This document shows positions 46,875 to 58,289 of a stretch of 64,000 nucleotides of DNA, piece by piece. The DNA is taken from positions 1 to 64,000 of the forward strand of contig JAGQDJ010000185.1 in the NCBI GenBank assembly GCA_022885665.1, read 5' to 3'. The DNA comes from Triops longicaudatus (taxonomy: Eukaryota > Arthropoda > Branchiopoda > Notostraca > Triopsidae). A model generated the notes under the pieces. The model saw only the letters and a list, made by a program, of their open reading frames with translations. It was not told the DNA's origin and did not search any database. A program made the translations under genes and the position numbers. Every line of letters starts with the position of its first letter. Positions within the stretch are counted from its first letter, which is position 1.

Positions 46875-49800
46875 CTAAAACCGAATAGGCTCCAATCCTG
46901 TGGGGTACGATGGTTCGGGAGCATATTCCGTGGGTTCAGGCTTGACTTCCCCCAATAGCGGTTTTGGTGGTACATCAGTAACGTCCTGTCTCTGGCAGCA
47001 GTAGCCCCAATACCTTAAAAGCATAACCCAAAATAACACTAGTCAGACGAGGAAGCTAGAAAACTCACTGTTGCCTATCAAAACAAATGATCGCCGCCTC
47101 TTCTTCGGACAATTCGTATTGTCCCTGCCTCGAGTAATACGTATCCAAATGCGTGCGGCAACGCCACGGTGCTACGCAGATTCCAGTTCTGTTCCGTCCT
47201 TCGTTATTCAAATAGCTACATTCCTGCTCTGCGGAATTAGCCGGCTATGAAATGGAAAAAGTATACTTTTTTACATTACAATCATTTGCAACAAATTATA
47301 GCAAAAAATAATTTAAAAAGACATAAAATAAAGAAAGCGACATCCTTAACTTCACAGCTTTTCAGGCTGTTGAGTGATGTTTACACATGATAAGTTACGC
47401 ATACATTTCTTGCGTTACTACTTACTCGGTTTGCCCCGATGGAGATCAAATGCGTCACGCCTTCCTTGATAAACTCGATATGGGTGTTATTAATAAACCC
47501 CACTTGTAGCGCCGGGGTTGCAGTGACAGGAGCCGTGGTTTGTTCCTCTGTAGTTGGTTGATGAAGGTCTGGGCTGCTCGTTGAAGACGGTTCCCAAGTG
47601 GTAGTCGGCTTTGCAGGAGAATGTGTTGGTGCGGCGAGACCTGCATTACCAAGCGACGGATTTACGGAAGCAGGACGCAAGGCATTAAGAACGCCACTAG
47701 GACGTCGGATGCCATCAGTGGCACTTCCAGGTGAAGCTGGTTCTGCTTCCGCTACCGCAACAGAATTTGGCTTAACAACCAACAATGACGTAAGCGGAGT
47801 AACGAATCCGTACTGTAAGTTAATTCGTAATTACTAACATTCATTGTATCACAGTACTGCGTTTACTTTAAGGGATATCTGCAAGGCCTTTTCTCTTAGC
47901 GTGGTATCAGTTTCATTCAAACCAGCTCTGTGGAGTAAATCCTTGATGGTTAAATAGGACCAAAGACGTTCCATAAAATCGCCAGGTGACTTGGAGGCAG
48001 AAGGAGTAACTTCGATATTGGGAGGAGGCGGATCAGTAGGGTCAGGGCAGAAGTATTTCACAGATACAGACTTATATGGCACTTCGCCGGGGAAACACTT
48101 CCAAATATACGTAAGCTCCGGTGCTTGCGAGAACTTACCAGAGGTAGACGTACCTTCCACGGTAGCTCCATGTAGGACTACCTCATTGGATTCTTTCAGC
48201 TTTCCCGCTACTACAAGCTCTCCGCCTTGGAATAATGTAGGTAAAGCTAGGGAAGTATGGGAGTCTACTGTATCGTTGGAGTACTTGAACTCGACATTGC
48301 TCAGTTCTGGGGACGCTATGTCTCTGAAGAAGTCGCGTAGTTGGAGACTAGCGTCTGCATCTGCGTAAATGCGACGAGCGAAGCCTCTGTTTTGCAAGGA
48401 AATTTTCTTGAGAAAATCGAAATCTACTTCTTCCCCGAACCCCAGCGAGAAAACGGAAACCAATCGGTCTGGATCTTCATTTCTGAGGTTGGCTAGAATT
48501 TTGTCGACGTTAATTTCTCCTGCTGTTGCTTGACCGTCTGTTAGGAAAACGATCAAAGGTATGACAGTTGTGGAAGTAATAGACTGGAATTGTTTTACAA
48601 GCTTGATTCCATCCACCAGGGCATCGTTGATGTTTGTACCTTGAGGAAAACGTAGAAACTTAGAGCGAAAATTCACAACATAATATCGATTTTTTTTTTT
48701 AAAGTGCAGTTAATTTTCCACAATAAAAAAGTCTCTGAGAATAGACACTCCGGCTGGGTATAATACTGAAACCCACCGCCCCAAATCAGACAAGTTTGGG
48801 CAAGTTTTATTTTTCATCTAGCAGGTAGATTTATTGGCATTGAAGCATCACTTACTTCCTTTAGTTTGTAAGTCGTCCACCATTAGCTTTACTCGCTCTA
48901 AGTTGGACCACGTCGCCGGGTATACCCGTAGTCCCGACTTAATTTCATCAACTTCTTCTATGGAGCTTGTTCTATTTGTTGTCCGATCCGGGTCTTCTTT
49001 CGGAGAAATTTGAGCGTCTGTCAGATTCCAAACCTAATTGTGAGAAGTTTGTTACATTATCTTACTCCACCATTCTGTATTATGATTTTTTATGTAATTT
49101 CAGTAACTAAGAAAACCGTCAAAAGGAAAGTAGCGCAGTCTCAAGGTAAGAATCTTCTTGGTGACTTACGTTTGAAAATTCTGAGAAGTCGATAACAGAA
49201 ATGTAGTCCGTATCTCGAATTTCATACGACATCCTGTGCATTGCTTCTTTGGTTTGCACTAGTTTTTCGCCTGACATTGATCCGCTCACATCCAGGATGA
49301 AAACTACATGTTTGGGCAACGTCTCAATTGAAGGCGCGAAAAAATGAACGAAATAACCATCGATTAACTGCAATATGTTACAGAAATAGAAAACCTTTGT
49401 GGAACGCAAAGCGCAAAACTTATTACGTGTACTACACCTCCGGAACCAGTCTGATTTTGAACCTCCATGTTATACTGAACAACGAGCTGACGAAGCCCTT
49501 CTGGGGAAACTTCCAGTTGCTGCTCGGGTGTTGGACGGTATTCGATCTGGACGTTGTTTGTTCCGACTCCACGGATGGTTACGAGATCATCAACTATTAA
49601 AAGTTGAGGAAACAAGCAAGTTATTTTCAAGGACACGTGCTTGGTAAGCTTGGTCCTTACATAGATCGAAAAGCTCGTAACTGTTGTTCCGGAGCTCCTT
49701 AACGTGAATGATATAAGGAGGTGAAGTTTCCATGATGTCGACGCGCACACTTACATCTTTAACGATCTGCTTGAATTGCAAGTTAAGCGCTTGCTCGTAC

Positions 49801-50661
49801 TGATAGAAGCGTCTTGTTAGAAACTCTTCGTACGTTAAGTTGAATGTTCCTTTGCTGCCGGGCTCCAAATTAACGGAAACTTGGAATTTGTTGGAATCTC
49901 TAGCACTATAAAATATATGAAATAAGTTGTCATGTCGTGTGCGTGCATGATCAGCATGTTTTAGAAGCTGACTTTAAACACTTTTTCCGGGTGGGGGAGG
50001 CATTTTCATAACTCGGAAACCATATAAGGCAGAAGTCAATCATAACTCACCCCGAAGCAACTTGCGCTGCCGTTTGCCCCGCGGCTACCGCTGCATTGTA
50101 TTCGTTTTGAGCGGTCTCCTTTTCTTTCACGGATGCACGATAGGTCTCCCCATTAATTACCCTAAAACCAAATTACCGTCATGCAAACTTCTGCAATGGA
50201 CATATTAAATTAAAGTCGTACATGAGAAATGATGAAATGTAAGCAGTCTCGGGCAAAATGACCTCGAAAAGTGCTTCTTGAGCTTGTTTTGACGGGTTCG
50301 CTATACGGTAGGAGTAAAGTGTTGTCGAATAACGCAATCTAATAACAGATTCGATATGAACCGAATACAAATCCGGTTTACCAACTGGCCCCTCCGGTTG
50401 GACCTGGGGTTGTGGAAAGTCAGGTGAACGTTTTTAATTGAATTGCGAGAAACTTCGGAATGTGCGTTATGCGAAGAGTGAAATATAAGCATCTCTTGTA
50501 ACTTAAATCGACTTTATAGGGCTAAAAGAAAAATGTTTTTGAGAATATGGCTAGCTTACGAGTAGCGTATCGCGTGTATCGCGATGTATAATCCATGTGG
50601 GCTCAGCTGGAGCTGCGTACAATGCACTTACGTGCAAATAAACGAGTAAAACCCACCACAT
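46875..50661 (-). CDS. ITIH-like secreted protein (VIT + vWA) with C-terminal CLIP domain
   Basis: Secreted protein of about 900 residues in the inter-alpha-trypsin-inhibitor heavy chain group. Exon 1 (50560-50661) codes the signal peptide MWWVLLVYLHVSALYAAPA. Exon 2 starts at 50403 and opens the VIT domain (SVHIESVIRLRYSTTLYSYR, then SKQAQEALFEVILPETAYIS, and NGETYRASVKEKETAQNEY). The vWA domain has the MIDAS motif FILDVSGSMSGEKLVQ, then YISVIDFSEFS, GTNINDALVDGIKLV and FLTDGQATAGE. Next comes YGFVTPLTSLLVVKP, a Pro/Thr/Ser-rich linker of about 100 residues (47410-47800), and a last cysteine-rich unit coded by 47244 to about 47072 and the final exon. Its pattern C-x13-C-x5-C-x(about 25)-C-x9-CC (CSYLNN, GICVAPWRC, IICFDRQQYWGYCC) matches a CLIP domain. 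The usual ITIH C-terminal domain is not seen. Confidence 0.93.
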
Positions 50662-50704
50662 GTCTCACCTCTTGCACTCTGATCACATTAGGTGCCATCA
50701 CCGG

Positions 50705-50716
50705 TCATATATATGC
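50705..50716 (-). promoter_or_regulatory. TATA-like box of the ITIH-CLIP gene
   Basis: The minus strand reads GCATATATATGACC about 45-55 bases before the start codon at 50661. Position fits a TATA box with a short leader of about 20 bases. Confidence 0.45.
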
Positions 50717-50893
50717 TACAGGGATAGGTGAAGGGGATGTCCCGTTAGTGGCGTGCTTCATACATTTCCAAAAGTTCATAGAGATGCAATGGATAAAATT
50801 GCCCTCCAGTTATTTTTGTTTCCTTTAATGGCTAAGGAAAAACCCTCCCCCATGCAGGGATAAAAAAATATGTTCAATGTTAAGCGGACATAT

Positions 50894-51182
50894 CTACAGA
50901 AACCTGTTTGTCATTTCAGCATTACGATCCATGGCGCCAACGATTGGGATGCTGCAATTCAGTGTCATCCATTGTTTTGCGTGACCTTCGTTTACCTTCT
51001 CGGAAATGAGTATGTCGGGAAAAAGAAATCCATCCACGTCTCCGGTAAACATAACACTCTCATGGAAATACACCACCTTAAGCGGTTCAAGCGAGTTCAC
51101 AAAAACTGCCGAGTTTAATGTCATGAATTTTAACTGTAAAGCATCGTAAACGCACTGTAAGGGTAACGGTAAAGCAATTATA
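50894..51182 (-). other. Possible orphan exon or protein-like open frame
   Basis: After a good acceptor (CCGTTACCCTTACAG ending at 51183) the minus strand stays open for about 96 codons. It reads like real protein (FMTLNSAVFVNSLEPLKVVY, FHESVMFTGDVDGFLFPDIL, NCSIPIVGAMDRNAEMTNRF). A GT donor follows directly near 50896. I do not recognise it and found no partner exon. The opposite strand is also partly open. Confidence 0.25.
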
Positions 51183-51199
51183 TATAATTTAATTAGCAC

Positions 51200-52241
51200 A
51201 TTTCGATACGTAGAATAAAATGTTACTTATTACATTTGACATAAATGCAAACTTGCATTTTGGCGATAAAAAGAAAAAATAGACATCTATAAGAAACAGA
51301 GATAGCAACAAAATTCTTTATTCTTGGTGACCATTGTTTATTCGAGCAATTCTGAACTAAAATCCACTTAATAATTGTAGCTTTAGAGAACTCCACTTAT
51401 TTAAATAGAATTTAAACGAATAATCTGCCTAATCGTATATTGAACTTACTGTCTAGTTACCCATCATGTATAAAAAATTACCTCGGTTAATTTTGTCGTC
51501 TGCTTAATGTTGTACTGTAAGTCCGGCCCCAAGCTTACATATAGTTCAACTATGCCTATTCAATTATAGTAGTCTAAGCGGGGTAGCGAAATCTAATAAC
51601 AATATCAGCATTTACTTCGAAAATTAGGACTCAAATTGCAAGTTCTTCACTGCACTTCCTTTGGACTATTTGATTTGGATACGCCGATGACAAAGGGTAT
51701 GACATCCAATTAAGGGTATAGAACGTGAACCTCGCAGTTCAACTTCCGACGAGTACCCACTTATTTATACGTATTACTCAAATCATCCTTTAAGTCCACT
51801 GGTAGCATTTTAATTTCATTCTAGCCGCATTTAATTTTAGCTTGTCGTTACTGTTGTTTACGAGATTTTCTCAGCAGTTAGTGGTCTGAAGGCCCTACTT
51901 CACAAAAGGGCCGTGAGAGAGATTAGAATTTTTAGGGCAGCAAATTGTTCAAGTGCACTCTACTGTTCCTTTACTGGAATTTGTATCCCGGAAATATCTA
52001 ATGCCTAACTACCTCTGAATTTACTTGCAGTCAAGATGCCATGTTCTCGCTTTCAGGTTTCTTCTGCAAAACGACGTTGATATCGGCATCTAAACTAACT
52101 TCTAAAAGTCTCGAAGCTCTATTCTGACAGTCCCACTGAACGACGCAAAAAGTTCCGAATAATAGAGGAAAGAAAAAGACGAGCACATGATTCAGCAGAC
52201 AATTGTATGTGTAAGGCCATCGCGTACAAGTACGCAACTCT
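51200..52241. other. Spacer upstream of the ITIH-CLIP gene / downstream of RPL10A
   Basis: AT-rich, no gene recognised. It includes the 3' end region of the ribosomal protein L10a gene. Confidence 0.45.
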
Positions 52242-53729
52242 TTAATACAAACGCTGAGGGGGTCCCATGGAGGACTTGATGTGGAGGGAACGAACGTTCT
52301 GCCAGTGCTTCTTGAGAAGAGAAACCAAGAAGTTAATGCTCAAGTAGATGTTCTGAGCCAAATCATCAGCGGACATATCAACGTGTCCAACAGCCACGCT
52401 CAAGCACAAGACCTATTTGCAGATAAAAGATAATTTATTTATTTACTTCCTTAACTTCCGTCATTATTTTTCAGCTTGGTTTATAATAAGAAAATCAAAT
52501 CTCACCTTCTTCATCTGGAACTTGATGGTAGCCTTCAACTCTTCGACCTTCTGGACCATAGACTCGGAGTGAGTCAAAAGGGAAGGAAACTTACCAGCCT
52601 TGTTCAAACCAGGACCCAACAGACGGGGAATTTGCTTAATCAAAGCCTCAGAGGCCAAAAAGGCGTCGTATTTCTTGGCTAAAAGAAAGAAATTCGCAAC
52701 TGTTAACACCAATGCTGCACCAAATAAACAGTTCCGCAAAAGAGGAAAGAATCAGGCAATTGATTCATCAAAGTATAGAAAATACATGCTTAAAGCATCA
52801 CGAAAAACAGACTTCTTAACCGACGAATTTACTTACCCAAAGCCTTGACGAGCTTCTTGTTCTTGTTAAGTTTCTTCAAAGCTTCGGCGTCCATGCAAGG
52901 GATTCCATTGGCATTGGCTTCATCACAATGCTGTTGATCACCCAAGACGCAGACTTGCATTTTCGGGCGGGGCACATGCTTGAGCCTATTACAAATTATA
53001 ATTAAACTCACGTTCAGTTGCTGCTCTAGTTGTTTTCAAACGACAACGAGTCATACGTTTGTTCTAACAGACTCGTCCATATCGCGTTTAAAATAGTTCG
53101 GAAACATAAGCTTCCTCCCCAGATTAATTTTAAGACCCTGGGTGGGGGTCTTCGTCGAGATAAATCTCAACTACCCAGAGAGCCCGAGGAAAACCTTTCA
53201 TTTTTTAACCACGTGCCTCAAGTTACATGGGAAAGTATTTCGACACCACGTGTTTAATATGAAAAATTCTCTTCTTTTAAACACTTCTCTGCCTTCTCTT
53301 AATCAAACGTATGCCGGAAGTGTGTAAAAGAATCAGGTCTTGGGTTAAAATCGTACTTGACAGTGCCAGAGAAACGCTTGTCCTTTTGGGGATCGTAGTT
53401 CTTGAGGCCAATCTGGAGTTCCACGGTTTCCAAGAAATTACGTTTCTTGTCTTCCTTGGAGTATTTGAGCAAGGCATTTACACCTTCGTACAAAATGTCC
53501 CTGGATACTTTTGACCTGTAAAAGAAAAAGAGTAAGCATGAACCATTCCATCCGGTGTCATAACATACTAAGTTCAGAGAAGATAACACAAAATGTGCAA
53601 ATAAATCAGCTTAATAATACAACCAGAAAAACGTACGAGCGTTCGACGCTCTAGATAATGCTTCTACGAAAGTTTTAGTGTTCTAACAATAAGGATGATA
53701 GAAATATTTCAAGATTTTACTCACGTCAT
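52242..53729 (-). CDS. RPL10A: 60S ribosomal protein L10a (uL1)
   Basis: Large-subunit protein uL1, part of the L1 stalk that handles E-site tRNA. Five exons: 53725-53729 (ATGAC), 53357-53515, 52837-52985, 52506-52678 and 52242-52412. They give about 217 residues, the family length. Conserved runs are visible throughout: SRDILYEGVNALLKYSKEDK, KRNFLETVELQIGLKNYDPQ, RPKMQVCVLGDQQHCDEANA, EALKKLNKNKKLVKALAKKY, LGPGLNKAGKFPSLLTHSES and INFLVSLLKKHWQNVRS, ending PPQRLY. The first exon carries only five coding bases, typical of ribosomal protein genes with a leader intron close to the start. A pyrimidine-rich CTTTCCTGTTTTTCTTTTC lies upstream at 53758-53776 and may be a 5' TOP start. Confidence 0.98.
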
Positions 53730-53757
53730 TTTGTCAGTTGTTCACCACCCCTCCACG

Positions 53758-53776
53758 AAAAGAAAAACAGGAAAGT
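53758..53776 (-). promoter_or_regulatory. Candidate 5' TOP / initiation region of RPL10A
   Basis: The minus strand reads CTTTCCTGTTTTTCTTTTC about 30 bases before the start codon. Ribosomal protein mRNAs begin with a C and a pyrimidine tract that governs translation; position and composition fit, but the true start base is not known. Confidence 0.4.
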
Positions 53777-53779
53777 GGT

Positions 53780-56700
53780 GCGAGCTTCGAAGACCCTATA
53801 TCACCCGGCCTTGCTTTCCTGGAAGAAAACTATTAAATAAGGGAACTATTGTCCACAATCTACTGTAGCGCCGTCAGGTGGAAACCGCAATAATAAATAC
53901 AATTTTGCAGGTCTGAAGCACAGGACTTGAAGCTAAGTTTTGTGCTAGTGATGACTTGGTTAATTATAAAAATAAGGAAAAAAGCCCTTTAATTATTTTA
54001 GTTATCATATGAGAGTCAAATGATGGAGGATAGTGCTTCGCCATATATTTCACCCATTTCCCAAAGTCGCCTATCAGAAAGCCCACTTTACCCAATGTAA
54101 CGAAAATTGGATGAAGGAAAAAAATGTGTATAGAAAAAGAAAAACGAAATTCAGAGCAAGTGCAAAGCATCTATATCCAAGCACTTTAGTTCTTTCGGAT
54201 TGAAAATCTTCGCACAACTGAATTTAGGGATATTTTAATGTAACGTTTCTTGGGCAGTTGGGCTTATTCCGTTATCCAAATTGAGCGACTTTTACAGAAG
54301 TTTCAGTGAGTTACTCATTGACAGGAAGCATCAACCTAACGCATTGACAGTAATATGATTTGAAATAAGGATGTTTCTGGCTTGTGTCCTGGTACATTAA
54401 GCCGCACTTGTTTTAAGTAGCAAGACCGTCATCAAGACCTTCGTATGTAGAGTCTAAATATGACTCCCTTGAGAGAAAACATTCTGACCTAAAGATTTCT
54501 TTCCGTTATGCACGCGTGCCCAAAATTTGCATTTAACGTAGAGATCCATGAACTGGTGCATTGACAAACTAGTTAAGACTATGGTTTATATTACCAGATC
54601 TTTTTAGAGACTAACCGGTAATTTAGTTTTTGTGTATGTACTGCCAGAGGAGTACCACGCCCTTTTTCTTTATGACCAGACTCGGGGAGAGTCGTATGAG
54701 GGTTTTTGTGTTGGCCTGTTGTGCCATGTCTGTTGCACGCTATTCCCTTGCCGCGCGGACTGTTGATTCAATTTGAGGTCCGCTGGAAAAGCAGCACTTT
54801 CTTGGGTTTTATACACACGTCATGTTTATTACCGTGTGCTGAGTAAAGGACTACAATGCTATCCCCAATTGTTACTGGGATGCTTTAGCGCACCGCAGCA
54901 TCTTGCAAGCCGCTTCTCTGGCTCTTGCATCCAATCTCACCTTAGTGCTTTCTACATGCAATTTGGTAGTGCGGAGAGATCATAGCGTGCTACATCTTGT
55001 GCTACTTATAACACAATTTCCCCCCTCGTAGCTCTAACGACCTATTTGTAACGAGACCAGCTCCCCGATATCTTTGCTTGACTCTACCCCCTTTTCCAAG
55101 CTAGATCTCGTTTGCAGACTTTGATCCCCTGTGATCAACCGTATCAAAAGAAGGGTGGTGGAATCATGGTGCAAACGTTCCTCCGTTTCGAGAAACTCTT
55201 TCCGCCTGTCAGTTATTTTACAAGCATATATTAAAGCTTATAGTAGTAAATCCTTGCCTTACCAAAAGGCTGAGGCTCTACATGGACTACAAAGCTCTCG
55301 GCTTTGCTAAAGCATGACGAACCGATATAAATATACGCGCTTGGGGGGTCAAAACGGAAGAAAGAAAGACGAGAGAGAGAAAACTTGACTTAAACGAAAA
55401 GGTTAGGGCTTCTTTCAGCTGATGAAGCGAGACGGTAAAAGGAGGGGGAGGGGGTGGGCAGCACCCTCTGAAGAAAACGACGAGAGGGTTGTAATTGTCC
55501 CGAGTCGAGCTAGTTACAGGATCCGTGGCAAGATGAGATGGAGTTTTGTGGCCCTCTTGGGATGAGCCCTTTTTCTCCCTCTCTACCCCCTCCCTTTCGC
55601 TTTCTGCGCCTTCTTCGTTCTAGTATTCTTCTAACACCCTCAGAAATATAACTACAGTGTATGTGTGCATAGAAGCGAGAGAGGCTCTCCCTCACCCCCA
55701 ATTTCGGTTGGCCGAAGTCGCGCGAGTCGCTACGCATTCCATCATCGAACTGACGCTCCGCGAAAGCGCAGATGCGATAGGGTACCCGAGTTTGTATGGT
55801 TCAGTGAGATATGGCAGGCTGGGCAATGTTCATCATAACACATACAAAATAACTGGGCTATTCAAGTTAAAGTTGGTAAGTCTCGAGTCGTTAGCGTCGC
55901 GTCTTTTGTCTGAAAACTTAGGAAAGCAGCTGCCTCGGGATAATGAAAGAAGGTATTAAGGTAAGGTGGTTGCCAATAAAGTTCTGCGTTTCAGTGGGAT
56001 GTAATGGCTTGGAGGATTTAAGAAAGTAAATGGGGCGCGAGGCTAGGCGGGGTTTATTAGTGTCCATTTCTATGCTGAAAACATGCAAAGCCCAGAGCTT
56101 ATTTGCATTCTCAAGCGTTTTAATTAGTCTTGGTGCTCCGCATTCTCGCTTCCCGTCTAGATCCTCTCCTCCGCCTAATTGTCATCCTCCCAATCAACAT
56201 CCTTACGATCTCATCAAGCTGGGGAGGCTTTTACATGTTGCAAACGTCTTGTAACAGTTAGTAATTACGTGGAGTCAAGAGGAAACTTGGGCCTCTGAAA
56301 TCTTGCTTCCGCCCACTATTAACCCCTTACGACGCTTCTGGGACAAAATGAGGACAAAAAACAATCCCGAGATACTGTTTCCTCTATAACTGGAATGCAG
56401 TCATTCGGAAGCTAATCAAGTTTTCATAAATTCCGGGTCTAGTCTTCCGCTTCTTGTCAAAGTGCACCCCATGATTTCCCTTTTTTTCAGACCTAAGCTC
56501 TTTTATTCAGAGCCAGCAACATTGCACTGCATGCCAGGCTAAATGTTGGGAGGGGTGATGGAATAAAACAGGAGGAGAGGACATGGAAGGCGACCAGCCT
56601 GGCTTGTTGTTTACGTTCGTCCTATATGGCTTGCAAGGTTCGAACGTGGAAGGAAACACGGTTGTCGGTTGTCTTCCTCTCCGTACGGTCCGTAGCTAAT

Positions 56701-58289
56701 CTCGGCCATCTCAAAAGATTTGGTTGGATGGACGAGGCTGGAAGCCTTCGCTTGATCAAAAACCGGGACATAAATTAAGAAGGAAACTGTCAAGTAAACT
56801 AGCCCGGTTAGCCCGTCGCCGTTATCTTTGACATTCGGACAGTTTTGAGTAGGTAAATCATCGTTTGTCATCTTGTAAAACCACATACGGAACCTTTTCG
56901 GAGGGGTTCAAGGGGGGCTTGGGGGGAAGGGACACTGTTTATGATAAACGAAAGGGACCTTTTGGATGGGAAATTGTTTGGATTGTTACTAGAGTTAAGG
57001 GGTTTGAATCAAAATTTCTTTCGAGTTTTAGGTGGGGTTAGGGCTCCCGGGAGCTGGAGTAGTTGAATAGAAGCCGGGGGGATGCCAAAAGCGGCAGCTG
57101 CTCCTGAGGTTCAGTTGTGTGTAGACTGGTGGTGGTAGAGAGCTAAGGGGGACAAGAGAGAGCCAACAAGAAGAAAAGAAGGTGGCGTCCAGAAATATGA
57201 GGCACGCGGGGTTTGCGGCGCTTTAGCTCACCAAACTAGGCGGGAAATCTCGTTTTCATCCCACAATTTATAGGCATCTTTCTCTCCCAAGGTCTCACTC
57301 CGATTCTGGGGAGGGAAAACGGTGCTATGGCGAAAAAAGTAAAGGCTTCCTCTTCCTTACACCTTTTTCTTTTCTCGTCTCATTTTCGGTTTCTTACCTG
57401 TCCTGGCTCGTTAGTCACGCATACATTTTTTCTACCTTGGCTCCAGTGTATATCGGACAATAGCGCGGTAGGAAGCCGTACCTCAGATCAGGATTTGGGG
57501 AATATAGTGGGTTCTGCAAGGCTACGGAGGAGGAAAGTATATACTGTAATCAAATATTAGGCGTACCGATATAAGGGCTAGGGGGAAACCGAAAAGGCTT
57601 TTCCCAGCGTGAAAATGGGCGTGGCTTCAACCACGACATAGCGGCGGCGTAGAGCCGACACCCCTTCGTGAGAGAACTGGGCGGGTAATGTTGCTTCCAG
57701 GGAAATTCGGTTTAGTAGTCGACGAGGGTCGGGCTGAAAAGCACGTGTAATATTATTATCCCTTATACTTGAAGAGAAAGGGCACAACGATATAACGATC
57801 AAGATATACTGTGGTTTTATTCTGAACAGTTGTTTTGTTTGCGTGGCCTGACACTTCCACATTTCATTTGTTTGTGACACGTGAATTTTGTTTCTCTGAC
57901 TGTTAAGGACACTTATTGCAGTAGAGAAGAAATCTAGTCGCTCCGTTCCAACTTTCGTCCAAAGTTAAATCAACTGAAGTTTCGCATACGTAAATGAACT
58001 TCGGGTCAAAACTCAACACGAAGACAACGAATGTCGTATGGATATCTGAGAACCGTCCCCTGTGGCAAGCCTTAAGGAGTTATGCCCGAAATTAATGCGA
58101 AAGCCAAAGCGGTCGTAGACGTCATATCGACTGTCAAAGCGGTGCATTAAACATATTCCAGACATATTCTCATATGGATTTTCTCTTTAAGACAAAAGAA
58201 CAATGAACGTTGAGCGCTTGGAACTATCTCTGGAATTTTGTTATTAAGCACACAGAGAACGAAAAGAATCTCCCTCCGAGTTTGTAAGG
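53780..58289. other. 4.5 kb upstream of the Toll gene, no gene recognised
   Basis: Composition changes here. From about 55.3 kb the DNA is richer in GC and in purine/pyrimidine runs (GAGAGAGAGAAAA near 55371, GGAGGGGGAGGGGGTGGG near 55440) than the AT-rich spacers elsewhere. No coding exon was identified. A short signal-peptide-like frame at 54697-54768 (+) (MRVFVLACCAMSVARYS) stops after 23 codons. The stretch probably holds Toll regulatory DNA and untranslated leader. Confidence 0.45.

Noticed and set aside
47991..48368. 125-codon plus-strand frame antisense to the ITIH-CLIP gene
   Set aside because: Shadow of the real minus-strand exon, which has clear ITIH features.
54697..54768. Short signal-peptide-like frame (MRVFVLACCAMSVARYS)
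   Set aside because: Stops after 23 codons, with no convincing donor before the stop and no downstream exon.
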